A stretch of 40,778 bases of DNA from Bacillota bacterium (lineage in GTDB: Bacteria; Bacillota; DTU014), in contig JAAYAB010000097.1 in the NCBI GenBank assembly GCA_012719595.1, positions 1-40,778 of the forward strand, written 5' to 3'. Under the pieces are notes generated by a model. The model was not told the origin of the DNA. It saw only the letters and a list, made by a program, of their open reading frames with translations, and did no database searches. Of the stretch, positions 9,364-17,844 are shown piece by piece. The first letter of the stretch is position 1; every line of letters starts with the position of its first letter. A program made the position numbers and the translations under genes.

Positions 9364-10094
9364 TGAGACCGAAGATCGCAGTTCTATACGCCCCGGGTAC
9401 GAATTGTCATGAAGAGACTGCGTTTGCCATAGAATGTGCCGGTGGAGACCCATCCATGGTGATTCTCCACGATCTGCTGGCTGGCGAGGAGAAGCTCAGC
9501 GACTACCAGGGGCTCGTGATCCCCGGCGGCTTCTCGTTTGGTGACCACATCGTAGGCGGAAGGATCCTTGCTACGTACCTGGTAGCGCGGCTGAACGATG
9601 AACTTCAGGCATTTGTCGACTCGGGCAAGCCGGTTCTCGGCATATGCAACGGCGACCAGGTATTGATGGAGTCTGGTATTCTGCCCACAGGTCGGATCGG
9701 TGAGCGTGTTGCTGCTCTTGCGCAGAACAGAATGGCCAGATTCGAAAGCAGGTGGGCAAATCTGCTCGTTCCAAGCACGGGAAGCTTCTGGACCGAGGGA
9801 TTTGAGGGCACGATCCTGCGCCTGCCTGTGGCCCATTCAGAGGGCAGGCTCTACCACACTCCTGGCACAGAGATCAGACCGGCATTCCTGTACGCCGACG
9901 GCCAAGGTATGCCGACCGAGAGCTATCCGGCGAATCCAGCCGGTTCTCCGGGAGGCGTGGCGGGCGTGCTCGATCCGAGAGGCACGGTCCTTGGCCTGAT
10001 GCCGCATCCTGAAAGGGCGGTGTTGAAGGAGCACGGGTCCGTCGACGGACTTGTGCTCTTTGAGAATATGATCCGCTATTGCTGTCAGACCTAG
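9363..10094 (+). CDS. purQ: Phosphoribosylformylglycinamidine synthase glutaminase subunit
   Basis: PurQ supplies ammonia from glutamine to PurL. It is a class I amidotransferase of 243 residues. The nucleophile lies in GICNGDQ (Cys95) and the His/Glu pair in PHPERA (His215, Glu217). ATG 9363 shares its A with the purSL stop codon, and GGAGAGG lies about 10 bases upstream, so translation is probably coupled. An in-frame start at 9330 is rejected because it lies inside purSL and lacks this signal. The protein starts directly with the family motif MRPKIAVLYAPGTNCHEET. Confidence 0.94.
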   Translation: MRPKIAVLYAPGTNCHEETAFAIECAGGDPSMVILHDLLAGEEKLSDYQGLVIPGGFSFGDHIVGGRILATYLVARLNDELQAFVDSGKPVLGICNGDQVLMESGILPTGRIGERVAALAQNRMARFESRWANLLVPSTGSFWTEGFEGTILRLPVAHSEGRLYHTPGTEIRPAFLYADGQGMPTESYPANPAGSPGGVAGVLDPRGTVLGLMPHPERAVLKEHGSVDGLVLFENMIRYCCQT

Positions 10095-10116
10095 CCTACG
10101 GCTGGAGGTGGATTTG

Positions 10117-11220
10117 TTGGCTTACCGGATTTTGGTGATAAATCCCGGTTCGACAACGACGAAGGTTGCAGTGTACTCGGGCTCGGAGCCTGAGTTCATC
10201 GAGACCATCCACCACGATCCTGCACAGCTTAGCACGTTTTCAGACATCCTTGAACAACGCGAATTCCGCAAACGGACCATCGTCGATTTGCTGCACTCGA
10301 AGGGACTGAGCATTTCAGGATTTCATGTCGTGGTCAGCAGGGGAGGGTTGTGCAAGCCTATACCGAGCGGGGTATATGAAGTCAACCAACAGATGATCGA
10401 GGACCTGAGGACAAGTGTTCTCGGGAAGCATGCGTCGAGTCTCGGGGGCATCATCGCGCACGAACTCGCTAGCGAGGCGGGCGTGCGCGCCTTGATAGTG
10501 GACCCGGTTGTGGTCGACGAGATGGAACCGCTGGCCAGGTATTCGGGATGGTCGCTCATACCCCGCAAGAGCATATTCCACGCGTTGAACCAAAAGGCGG
10601 CCGCGCGGACGATAGCTGCCCGGTTTGGCGTCAGATACGAAGAACTTAACATGATCGTAGTCCACCTGGGAGGCGGGATCTCCGTAGGTGTTCACAGGCG
10701 GGGCCGCGTGGTAGATGTGAACAACGGTATGGAGGAGGGCCCCTTCGCGCCGGAGCGCGCAGGGTCGCTCCCTATCGGCGACCTGATCCGCATCTGCTTC
10801 TCCGGCAAATACACAAGGGAGCAGATGCTCAAAGTCATGTCCGGACAAGGCGGGCTCGTGAGCTACCTCGGAACCAATGATGGCAGGGAAGTAGAGCGCC
10901 GCATCGAGACCGGAGATACGCGAGCTGCAGAAGTGTACGAGGCAATGGCGTATCAGGTGGCAAAAGAGATCGGTGCAGGGGCTACTGTCCTCGCAGGCGA
11001 TGTTGACGCCATAGTGCTGACCGGAGGGCTTGCCCGATCGAGGCGCTTCGTGGCAAGCGTCAAGTCAAGGGTCCGGTTTATCGCACCTGTCTTTGTGGTG
11101 CCGGGCGATCTCGAGATGGAGACCCTGGCCAAGAGTGCCCTGCAGGCACTCACAGGAGAGGTGGAGATTCGGACCTATGCCCCCGTTGGAGATTGGCACC
11201 ATTACCAGGGATTCTGCTAG
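10117..11220 (+). CDS. buk: Butyrate kinase
   Basis: This member of the acetate/butyrate kinase (ASKHA) family interconverts butyryl-phosphate and butyrate with ATP, a typical fermentation end step; branched-chain acyl substrates are possible. The 367-residue product begins with the phosphate-binding ILVINPGSTTTK, and shows NNGMEEGPFAPERAGSLP and the late AIVLTGGLA motif. A TTG start at 10117 is preferred because GGAGG (10104-10108) is 8 bases upstream; the GTG at 10108 overlaps the ribosome binding site. No phosphotransbutyrylase (ptb) lies beside it, so the partner must be encoded elsewhere or the gene works on another acyl phosphate. It follows purQ by 22 bases and may be co-transcribed. 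The last 71 bases overlap glgP on the other strand. Confidence 0.9.
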   Translation: MAYRILVINPGSTTTKVAVYSGSEPEFIETIHHDPAQLSTFSDILEQREFRKRTIVDLLHSKGLSISGFHVVVSRGGLCKPIPSGVYEVNQQMIEDLRTSVLGKHASSLGGIIAHELASEAGVRALIVDPVVVDEMEPLARYSGWSLIPRKSIFHALNQKAAARTIAARFGVRYEELNMIVVHLGGGISVGVHRRGRVVDVNNGMEEGPFAPERAGSLPIGDLIRICFSGKYTREQMLKVMSGQGGLVSYLGTNDGREVERRIETGDTRAAEVYEAMAYQVAKEIGAGATVLAGDVDAIVLTGGLARSRRFVASVKSRVRFIAPVFVVPGDLEMETLAKSALQALTGEVEIRTYAPVGDWHHYQGFC

Positions 11221-12931
11221 ACAGCGTTTCGTGCGACGCCTTTACCGCCGCGATCAGAGAGGTCTTGGCCGCGATCGTGTCCGTTGAGACGCTGGTGATG
11301 TCCTTCAAGAGCTTCTGCGACACCATCGGCTGATACATGAGGTTGTAGTACTCGGGCAGCACTCTGGCGATAGAGAACCGCTCTACGGCCATGTGGATGC
11401 TCCGTTTCATCATTTCAACCCAGCGCTTCTTGTCCAGGTAGTAGGTGGGTATGACCTCGTCTATGAGCACCTCATAGAGCGAGATCAAATCGCACTCGTT
11501 CTGGCCCTGGCCTTCGTATCCGCAGCCGATCTGCCACCCCGTGATCCCATGTACACAGCCCTCCGGCCACCATCCGTCCAGGATGCTCAGATTGAGCACT
11601 CCGTTCATGGCTGCCTTCATGCCCGACGTGCCGGATGCCTCAAGCGGGCGCTGAGGGTTGTTGAGCCAGACATCGCACCCGGAGACCATCAGTTTGGCTA
11701 CTTGCATATCGTAGTCCTCAAGAAAGACTACGCTGTCCTTGAACCTCTGCGACATAGCGTAGATCTGGCTGATTATCGATTTCGCGTGCTCATCCGACGG
11801 ATGCGACTTACCCGAGAAAACGAGCTGTATGGTGCCGTCCTGAAGAAGCGGGTCGATCACGTCCCGGCGCTGGAATATGAGGTTGCCCCGTTTGTACGCG
11901 GCCACCCGCCGGGCGAAACCTATCACCAGGCATTCGGGCCTTAGGGTTACTCCGGTTCTCTCCCGCACGAAGTCCAGAAGGGCTCGTTTGGCCTCGGCGT
12001 GCGCCGACAGGAGATCTCCGTTTTCGTTGACTGCTCTGGCTATTGCAGGGTGTTGCCAAGTCCGAACATGCACTCCGTTTGTGATCCCAATGATAGGGGC
12101 TGAGTCGCGCACGTCCTGCCACATGAGGCTCGATGTGATTGCGTGCAGTTTGGCCACTCCGTTTGCAATGTGCGAGAGCCGCAGACCCGCTACCGTCATA
12201 TTGAACGGATCGTCGCCGATTCGAGCCATGTTCCAGTAGTTGAGGGTGTTGTAGGCCCCCATGTGCTTCAGCAGGCTGTGGTCGTGGGTTTCATTGCCCG
12301 CCGGGACCGGTGTGTGTGTGGTGAAGACGACGTTCTTGCGGACCTTCCTCAGGGCCTCCTCAAACGAGCATCCGTCTTCCATCCACCTGCGTATCAGCTC
12401 GATGCCCCCGAATATGGCGTGACCTTCGTTGAAGTGATACACGTCCACGTCTATGCCGAGAGCCTTCAGCGCTCGCACTCCGCCTATCCCGAGGACCATC
12501 TCCGACGCGACACGATCTTGCTCGACTCCGCCGTACAGCTGACGGGTGATCCAGGCATCCTCGCCGTTCCCGGTGTTGGCGTCAAGCAGGTAGAGAGGGG
12601 CGTTGTCATACGCCTCTGTGCTCCAGACCTTGCACCGCACGTTCTTGCCCCTGATGAAAACCTCTACCTCGACACCTGTGTCGTCCACGAGATGCCTGGG
12701 GAACTGCTGGGGGACGTTGTACGGCCAGCCATCTTTGCCGATGAACTGGTGGGTGTATCCTTGTTCCCACAAGATCCCGATTCCCACCATCGGGTAGCCG
12801 AATTGCCTGGCTCCCTTGAGTATGTCTCCTGCCAGGATACCCAGGCCACCTGCATAGATGGGGAGTTCTGGATCAAGACCAAATTCCATGCAAAAATACG
12901 CTACTTTGGGTAGCACTGAACCGCGACTCAT
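11150..12931 (-). CDS. glgP: Alpha-glucan (glycogen/maltodextrin) phosphorylase, short type
   Basis: This GT35 phosphorylase releases glucose-1-phosphate from alpha-1,4-glucans. At 593 residues it belongs to the compact bacterial/archaeal form rather than the 800-residue muscle type. Family marks are the N-terminal YFCMEFGL and YAGGLGILAGD, FTTHTPVPAGNE in the middle, and EASGTSGMKAAMNG, which carries the PLP-bound lysine. ATG 12931 has AGAGGG 9 bases upstream. The last 40 or so residues extend past the conserved core, and the final 24 codons overlap the 3' end of buk. With cellobiose phosphorylase at 26988 it points to phosphorolytic sugar use. No other glycogen gene is adjacent. Confidence 0.92.
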   Translation of the reverse strand: MSRGSVLPKVAYFCMEFGLDPELPIYAGGLGILAGDILKGARQFGYPMVGIGILWEQGYTHQFIGKDGWPYNVPQQFPRHLVDDTGVEVEVFIRGKNVRCKVWSTEAYDNAPLYLLDANTGNGEDAWITRQLYGGVEQDRVASEMVLGIGGVRALKALGIDVDVYHFNEGHAIFGGIELIRRWMEDGCSFEEALRKVRKNVVFTTHTPVPAGNETHDHSLLKHMGAYNTLNYWNMARIGDDPFNMTVAGLRLSHIANGVAKLHAITSSLMWQDVRDSAPIIGITNGVHVRTWQHPAIARAVNENGDLLSAHAEAKRALLDFVRERTGVTLRPECLVIGFARRVAAYKRGNLIFQRRDVIDPLLQDGTIQLVFSGKSHPSDEHAKSIISQIYAMSQRFKDSVVFLEDYDMQVAKLMVSGCDVWLNNPQRPLEASGTSGMKAAMNGVLNLSILDGWWPEGCVHGITGWQIGCGYEGQGQNECDLISLYEVLIDEVIPTYYLDKKRWVEMMKRSIHMAVERFSIARVLPEYYNLMYQPMVSQKLLKDITSVSTDTIAAKTSLIAAVKASHETLSSRIPGNGANLQRGHRSESPPLL

Positions 12932-12957
12932 CTACACCATCCCTCTGCCGGTGAGTC

Positions 12958-13039
12958 GAGATAGCAGGCGCCGAGTCCCTCTGTGGAGATGGCGGGCTCC
13001 GAATCTCCCTCGAGGCAGCGGGCTCTGAGCCTCGCTCGG
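12958..13039. repeat. Three degenerate ~27-bp tandem repeats upstream of glgP
   Basis: Units at 12958-12985, 12986-13012 and 13013-13039 align as gag-atagcaggc-gccgagtccctct type variants. They lie in the spacer between glgP and the small membrane protein gene. Antisense open frames across the spacer are artefacts of the array. Confidence 0.7.
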
Positions 13040-13112
13040 GACTGCCGGTCCAGAAACCCTCCGGCGAGCGAGACCCGGGCGCCCGGCGGCGCACCGCAGG
13101 TGCGAACCGTGA

Positions 13113-13262
13113 CTAAGCACCAGGCAGCAGCGGAACGATGTACCTGGCCAAGAAGTAGATGATCACGCCGACAATGATAACAATGGCGCCCCATTTGATG
13201 GCGGCTGTCGCCGGATCGGAGTTGTGTTTTACTCTGCTCTCTCGGTAGTTGTCGTTGTCCAT
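13113..13262 (-). CDS. Small single-pass membrane protein
   Basis: A 49-residue product has a charged N-terminus (MDNDNYRESRVKHNS) and one strongly hydrophobic segment (about residues 22-45). ATG 13262 is chosen over an upstream start at 13325 because a GGAGG (about 11 bases upstream, slightly long spacing) precedes it and the extra residues look non-coding. I do not recognise the family. Small proteins with this PATAAIKWGAI then transmembrane layout are plausible real genes, but there is no functional clue beyond membrane location. It lies between two transporter/metabolic genes on the same strand with repeat-filled spacers on both sides. Confidence 0.55.
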   Translation of the reverse strand: MDNDNYRESRVKHNSDPATAAIKWGAIVIIVGVIIYFLARYIVPLLPGA

Positions 13263-13351
13263 GATAGCGCATGCCTCCGACTGCGTTCTGGGTACAACGC
13301 TATCTTGCCCATCTGTGCCGCTCAACAGTCATCCTTGGCTCATTTCAGCCG

Positions 13352-13470
13352 ATGCTGCGCATCAGCGGATGCGAAGCATCAATGCGTACGAAGTATCGGC
13401 CGAACCAAAACCCTGTGTCAGTGCGAACGACGTGCCAGGGCGAATGAAGCATCAGCGCGAGCAGAATATC
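13352..13470. repeat. ~17-bp degenerate tandem repeats (about 7 units)
   Basis: Successive units end in variants of GCATCA (gatgctgcgcatca, gcggatgcgaagcatca, atgcgtacgaagtatcgg and so on) and run into the stop codon of the MFS gene. Spacing is 14-21 bases. Confidence 0.65.
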
Positions 13471-14830
13471 AGTGGGATCGAACGGCCGCAGACGGGCGGA
13501 CACGCAATGACTCCCTGAGCATTTGGCCGGTTTCACGCGATTGGGGATCGTCGAGACCAGGCAAGATGAAAAGCAGAACTGCCAGGCGGAGCAAACCCGA
13601 CAGCAAGAACAACAAGTGGAATCGAGTGAGCGGAGAACCGAGAATCGTCATATCCAGAGACTCCGTGATCGGATGGACCACTGACAGAAAGGCGCCAGCC
13701 GTGAGATATGGCAGAGCATTGCCGAGCACGCCGGACATCAGGGAGTAATTCGCCACATACGCAGACCTGTTTCTATCTGGACTCGAACGCATGAGCATGT
13801 TGACGGCTCCGAGGTCCATCGCTGACCAGAAGAAACCTCCCACGAAGCTGGCGAACAGCATCAGCCACCAGCGGCTGGCTGAGGTCAGAATCCAGAGAAA
13901 CGGGAGGAAGGCCTGCACTGTCATAGCAACCGTCAGCACGGGTTTGCACCCGTAGCGGTCGATCATCAAGCCCCACTTTCTTGCCGCGAGGAAGATCGCT
14001 ATGTTCGGAATGACCTGAACATACAGAGAAGCCTGACTGAAATCGAGTGATAGAGATTCAAGCAGATACAGAGTCGTAAACGGACCCATGAGCATTTGCG
14101 CAAACATGGCGCTGCACCAGAAGATCACGAATCTAGTGAATGCCTTTGACCTGAATGGCTCGAACAGAATCTCAGTGAGCCGCGGCGAGTCCGCACTTCG
14201 GTTCATCGGGGGCTCCTTGATGAAGTGGAAGAACGCGATATCCACAGCCCCAAAGACCGCTGCCGTGGCAAACACTGCTCCGTAACCGCCGAAGCCAGGG
14301 AACCGGTCGAGGAACCAGCCGACCGACCAAGCAGTGACGACAGCTACGGCTGTCGACAGCATGCTCCTCGTGCCAAAGAACCTGCCTCGCATCTGGCCTG
14401 GGATGAGATCGGCCATCCACGACATGAACGCCACGTTTCCGAAAGACCCGCATATGCCCGAGATGCCTATCAGAGCTATAGCTGCGACGATTCTTGGAGT
14501 GGTCTCTTGCAGCACCACAGGAACCAGCGCTACTCCGATCCAAACCAGGCGTTGCGGATACAGCGATACCAGAAAGAACAGCTTGCGATTCCCGCTTCTC
14601 TCAAGGAGGTATGAGGCGAAAACCTGAGCAACCCCGCCCAGCGCGGGCAGAGCCATGAGCAGGCTGAATACGAGGTCGTTTGCGCCCAGCTTCCGGGCAA
14701 AACCTGTCAATGCCGGGCCGTTGGTCACCGAAAAGAAGACCATGCCGAAGCATACAGCCAGTATGACATAGCGCAGGCTAATTCTGAGATCTCTTGCGCT
14801 GATCGGAGGGACAGGGCCAGTCTGACTCAA
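13469..14830 (-). CDS. MFS transporter
   Basis: A 453-residue, highly hydrophobic protein with about 12 predicted membrane segments and the MFS loop features LLERSGNRKLFF (after segment 2) and GLMIDRYGCKP (after segment 8). Substrate is unknown. A TTG start at 14830 is preferred: GGGAG (14840-14844) is 9 bases upstream and an extended -10 promoter lies at 14870-14878. An ATG three codons earlier abuts the GGGAG with no spacing, and longer frames would start upstream of the promoter. The C-terminal 30 residues are Arg/Ser-rich and run into a degenerate repeat tract, so the tail may be a recent extension. It resembles the second MFS gene at 18875 in general layout. Confidence 0.85.
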   Translation of the reverse strand: MSQTGPVPPISARDLRISLRYVILAVCFGMVFFSVTNGPALTGFARKLGANDLVFSLLMALPALGGVAQVFASYLLERSGNRKLFFLVSLYPQRLVWIGVALVPVVLQETTPRIVAAIALIGISGICGSFGNVAFMSWMADLIPGQMRGRFFGTRSMLSTAVAVVTAWSVGWFLDRFPGFGGYGAVFATAAVFGAVDIAFFHFIKEPPMNRSADSPRLTEILFEPFRSKAFTRFVIFWCSAMFAQMLMGPFTTLYLLESLSLDFSQASLYVQVIPNIAIFLAARKWGLMIDRYGCKPVLTVAMTVQAFLPFLWILTSASRWWLMLFASFVGGFFWSAMDLGAVNMLMRSSPDRNRSAYVANYSLMSGVLGNALPYLTAGAFLSVVHPITESLDMTILGSPLTRFHLLFLLSGLLRLAVLLFILPGLDDPQSRETGQMLRESLRVRPSAAVRSH

Positions 14831-14869
14831 TGAACACATCTCCCAGCAGTCGTTGCAGCCGATGGATTG

Positions 14870-14878
14870 ATTATAGCA
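14870..14878 (-). promoter_or_regulatory. Extended -10 promoter of the MFS gene
   Basis: TGCTATAAT on the minus strand places transcription start near 14863, about 33 bases before the TTG start. Confidence 0.65.
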
Positions 14879-14981
14879 CACAAGAACCAAAGGGAGATAT
14901 GAGGTCATAGGCTCTTCTGCGAGAGGATATGGCCGCTCGTCATTGAATTGAATCGAGTAACCTATGACCCGCTGCACAGTG

Positions 14982-15056
14982 GAGCTTGGCCGAATGGGCT
15001 TGGCCGAGGAGGCTCAGGCCGCGAAGGCTCCGCATGCAACGGGTATGCGGATGCGC
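14982..15056. repeat. 15-bp degenerate tandem repeat (5 units) upstream of apgM
   Basis: Five 15-base units follow one another: gagcttggccgaatg, ggcttggccgaggag, gctcaggccgcgaag, then two more diverged copies. The array stops 9 bases before the apgM ribosome binding site. Confidence 0.75.
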
Positions 15057-15077
15057 TTATCTCGTGGAGGCGATTGC

Positions 15078-16274
15078 ATGGACATACTGAGTAGTTTGGC
15101 GAGGAAAAACGATACCAAGATGGTACTGCTGGTGATGGACGGTCTAGGCGGACTGCCGTGCAAGGAGACAGGCCTGACGGAGCTGGAGACCGCCAAGACT
15201 CCGAATCTGGACCGCCTGGTTCCGAAGTCGTCGTGCGGCCAGATGCATCCGATTGCTCCCGGGATTACTGCGGGCAGCGGCCCCGCTCATCTGGGGCTGT
15301 TCGGCTACGATCCTCTCCAGCACAACATAGGCAGAGGGGTCCTCTCTGCGCTAGGCCTGGATCTCGACCTTGGACCGGACGATGTGGCGTGTCGCATCAA
15401 CTTCGCCACGATGAGGGACGGTAAGATCGTCGACCGACGTGCGGGCCGGATCCCTACAGAAGAATGCGCGAGGCTGTGCAAGATACTGTCTGGCATCAAG
15501 ATGGAGGGCGTCGAGATCACTGTCGCTCCGGAAATGCAGCACCGGGCAGCAGTGGTCTTCAGAGGCGAGGGGCTCTGGGGCGCAGTCACGGACAGCGACC
15601 CGCAGAAGGAGGGACTGGCTCCTCTCACTATGCAGCCGCTCAATCCGGAGTCCAAGCGAATGGCTGACATAGCCAACGCCTTTGTAGAGGAGGCCAAAAG
15701 GGCACTCAAGGACGAGCCTGTTGCCAACATGATACTGATGCGGGGATTCGACAAGTCACCCGCCATCGCTACCGTGAGTGAGCTCTACGGCATACGTGCT
15801 GCAGCGATAGCGACCTACCCGATGTATCGCGGACTCGCCAAGCTGGTAGGCATGAACGTGGTCACAGGCGTGAAAACTCTGGATGAGGAGATCAAAGCGC
15901 TTGCGGATTGCTTCGCCGACTATGACTACTTCTTCATCCACGCGAAGTACACCGACAGCTCGGGAGAGGACGGCGACTTCGATCGCAAGGTATCGGTCAT
16001 AGAGGAAGTGGATGATCTTATTCCGTCAATCCTCGACCTGCGGCCGGATGTTTTCGTTGTGACTGGCGACCACTCCACACCTGCAAGTCTGAAGGGTCAT
16101 AGCTGGCACCCTGTTCCTGTGCTGCTACACGCCACGACCGCAAGGTGGGATACGTGGCTGACGTCGTTCGGAGAAGGGCAGTGTGCCCGAGGCAGTCTGG
16201 GCACGTTCGAGTCGCGCCATCTCATGGCGCTGATGCTTGCGCACGCCCAGAGGCTGGCGAAGTACGGAGCATGA
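15078..16274 (+). CDS. apgM: 2,3-bisphosphoglycerate-independent phosphoglycerate mutase, archaeal (ApgM) type
   Basis: It interconverts 3- and 2-phosphoglycerate in glycolysis/gluconeogenesis. The product belongs to the alkaline-phosphatase superfamily: LLVMDGLGG near the N-terminus binds metal, TAGSGPAHLGLFGYDP contains the phospho-acceptor serine region, and VTGDHSTPASLKGHSWHPVP near the C-terminus carries metal-binding Asp/His. At 398 residues it matches the roughly 400-residue ApgM group, not the 510-residue GpmI. ATG 15078 has GGAGG 7 bases upstream; the longer in-frame extension covers only a repeat array. A hypothetical gene follows after 40 bases on the same strand. Confidence 0.92.
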   Translation: MDILSSLARKNDTKMVLLVMDGLGGLPCKETGLTELETAKTPNLDRLVPKSSCGQMHPIAPGITAGSGPAHLGLFGYDPLQHNIGRGVLSALGLDLDLGPDDVACRINFATMRDGKIVDRRAGRIPTEECARLCKILSGIKMEGVEITVAPEMQHRAAVVFRGEGLWGAVTDSDPQKEGLAPLTMQPLNPESKRMADIANAFVEEAKRALKDEPVANMILMRGFDKSPAIATVSELYGIRAAAIATYPMYRGLAKLVGMNVVTGVKTLDEEIKALADCFADYDYFFIHAKYTDSSGEDGDFDRKVSVIEEVDDLIPSILDLRPDVFVVTGDHSTPASLKGHSWHPVPVLLHATTARWDTWLTSFGEGQCARGSLGTFESRHLMALMLAHAQRLAKYGA

Positions 16275-16314
16275 TCGGAATCACTTAGCTAGACTCGAGC
16301 CGGGAGGTTTGCCC

Positions 16315-16764
16315 ATGAGAGCGAAGAAGCTCTTGCTTGAGATCAGCCAGGCTGATCTGGACATCTTGACAGCAGCCGTCACAGAGAGCCATGCAGCTCT
16401 CAGGAATGTGTCAGCCCAAATACTGGACGGCCGCATCCGGGTGTCCGGCGAGTACGCAATCCTCCCGGTTCGGGTCAGGTTTGCTGGAGAGGGCGCTGTC
16501 AGGGTGACAGGCGAAAACACGCTGGCGATCGACGTGCATGGTGTGTCGCTAGGGTCTCTGATTCGTTTTCCACCCGCCTGGGCCTGCCGAGCGCTGTCGC
16601 ATATCCTGAGCAGGCACTCAGTCGGCGGGGGAGTGAGTGCGCATGGATCCACGCTGCTCGTCGACGTGACCCGGTTGCGGCTGCCTTTTCCTGCGGGCCT
16701 GGTGGACATGTCGTTCCGGGAGATCAGGATCCTGCCAGGGCTCATACAGGTCGCGCTGCTCTGA
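16315..16764 (+). CDS. Hypothetical protein, 149 residues
   Basis: ATG 16315 follows GGGAGG by 8 bases, a strong start signal. The product has alternating hydrophobic residues that suggest beta structure (ILPVRVRFAGEGAVRVTGEN, LLVDVTRLRLPFP) and no signal peptide or transmembrane helix. It vaguely recalls small lipid-binding DUF2993-like proteins, but I cannot confirm this. It is 40 bases after apgM in the same direction and is probably co-transcribed. Confidence 0.7.
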   Translation: MRAKKLLLEISQADLDILTAAVTESHAALRNVSAQILDGRIRVSGEYAILPVRVRFAGEGAVRVTGENTLAIDVHGVSLGSLIRFPPAWACRALSHILSRHSVGGGVSAHGSTLLVDVTRLRLPFPAGLVDMSFREIRILPGLIQVALL

Positions 16765-16770
16765 CACACT

Positions 16771-16905
16771 GCGACTGACGCGCGAACACTAGCGCGCAGC
16801 AGACGGCCTGCCACGACTGACGCCCTGCGACTGACGTGCGGCTGCGGATGGGCTGCACTACGACTGACATGCCATGACTGACTCGGCGCGCTCGCAGCCT
16901 TACGA
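16771..16905. repeat. Degenerate repeat tract with five GACTGAC copies
   Basis: The heptamer GACTGAC occurs at 16773, 16815, 16829, 16862 and 16876, mostly within ACGACTGAC or GCGACTGACG, in the spacer between two convergent genes. A further truncated copy (ACGACTAGA) includes the fabK stop codon. Confidence 0.7.
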
Positions 16906-17844
16906 CTAGATGATCGAGCCTAGTCGGTCCACAACCGCCTGCAGGCCATCCATCAGCTCTTGAACTATTTCCGCTGCCGGTTGTATCCGGTTGACCATGC
17001 CAGCCGACTGACCTGCCATGACGCTGCCTTGGTCAACATCGCCCTCCACAACGGCAAGGCGCAGCTTCCCCGCGCCGAGTCTCTCCAACTCCTCAGGAGT
17101 GCTGCCGCTGGATTCCATGGCTGCAAACTGCCTGGTCAAACGGTTCTTGAGGCATCGGACCGGATGTCCTGTCGTCCGTCCTGAGACAGTAGTGTCCCTG
17201 TCTTCGGCGGCGATGATTGCTCGCTTGTAGTTCTCGTGAGCAGTGCACTCGGCGGCGCACACGAATCTCGTGCCCATTTGCACTGCCTCTGCGCCCAGGG
17301 CGAAGGCAGCCGCCATTCCTCTTGAATCGGCTATCCCGCCGGCTGCGATCACCGGGATGCTTACAGCGTCTACGACCTGAGGCACTAGGACCATCGTCGT
17401 GAGCTCTCCGATGTGGCCGCCCGACTCATGCCCCTCGGCTATGAGAGCGTCGACACCGAGCCTTTCGAGCCGTCGCGCGAGTGCCACACTGGGCACGACC
17501 GGGATCACCTTCGTCCCTATCCGTTTGAACGCGTCCAGATACTTGCCTGGATTGCCTGCACCCGTGGTCACGACTGGGACTTCGGCTTCGAGCACTACAT
17601 CGACTACATCGTCGATGTACGGCGACAGCAGCATGATGTTGACTCCGAACGGGCGGGCAGTCAAGGCCCTGGCCTTCTCGATTTCTCTCTTGACCAAGTC
17701 TGCGGGCATGTTGCCGGCACCGATGATCCCAAGTCCCCCGGCTTCGCTCACGGCAGCGGCCAGCTCCGCAGTGGCCACCCATGCCATTCCGCCCTGCAGG
17801 ATGGGGTAATCTATCCCGAGCATCTGGGTTATCCGTGTTTCCAT
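16906..17844 (-). CDS. fabK: Enoyl-[acyl-carrier-protein] reductase II (FabK)
   Basis: FabK is an FMN-dependent enoyl-ACP reductase that completes each fatty-acid elongation cycle. The 312-residue product matches the family along its length: MLGIDYPILQGGMAWVA, EAGGLGIIGAGN, FGVNIMLLSP, VVTTGAGNP, GHESGGHIG with the catalytic His, and PVIAAGGIADSRG with GAEAVQMGTRF for flavin phosphate binding. Nitronate monooxygenase is the main relative, but the motif set favours FabK. ATG 17844 has an AGGAGG about 11 bases upstream. The gene stands alone rather than in a fab operon, with its own promoter and a structured leader of about 110 bases. I see no recognisable FapR or FabT box. Confidence 0.93.
   Translation of the reverse strand: METRITQMLGIDYPILQGGMAWVATAELAAAVSEAGGLGIIGAGNMPADLVKREIEKARALTARPFGVNIMLLSPYIDDVVDVVLEAEVPVVTTGAGNPGKYLDAFKRIGTKVIPVVPSVALARRLERLGVDALIAEGHESGGHIGELTTMVLVPQVVDAVSIPVIAAGGIADSRGMAAAFALGAEAVQMGTRFVCAAECTAHENYKRAIIAAEDRDTTVSGRTTGHPVRCLKNRLTRQFAAMESSGSTPEELERLGAGKLRLAVVEGDVDQGSVMAGQSAGMVNRIQPAAEIVQELMDGLQAVVDRLGSII

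Noticed and set aside
12873-13272. Several overlapping minus-strand frames upstream of glgP
   Set aside because: They cover the degenerate repeat tract, have no ribosome binding site and are low-complexity.
13352-13470. CRISPR-like array
   Set aside because: Units are too short and too divergent and there are no constant repeats with unique spacers; no cas genes are present.
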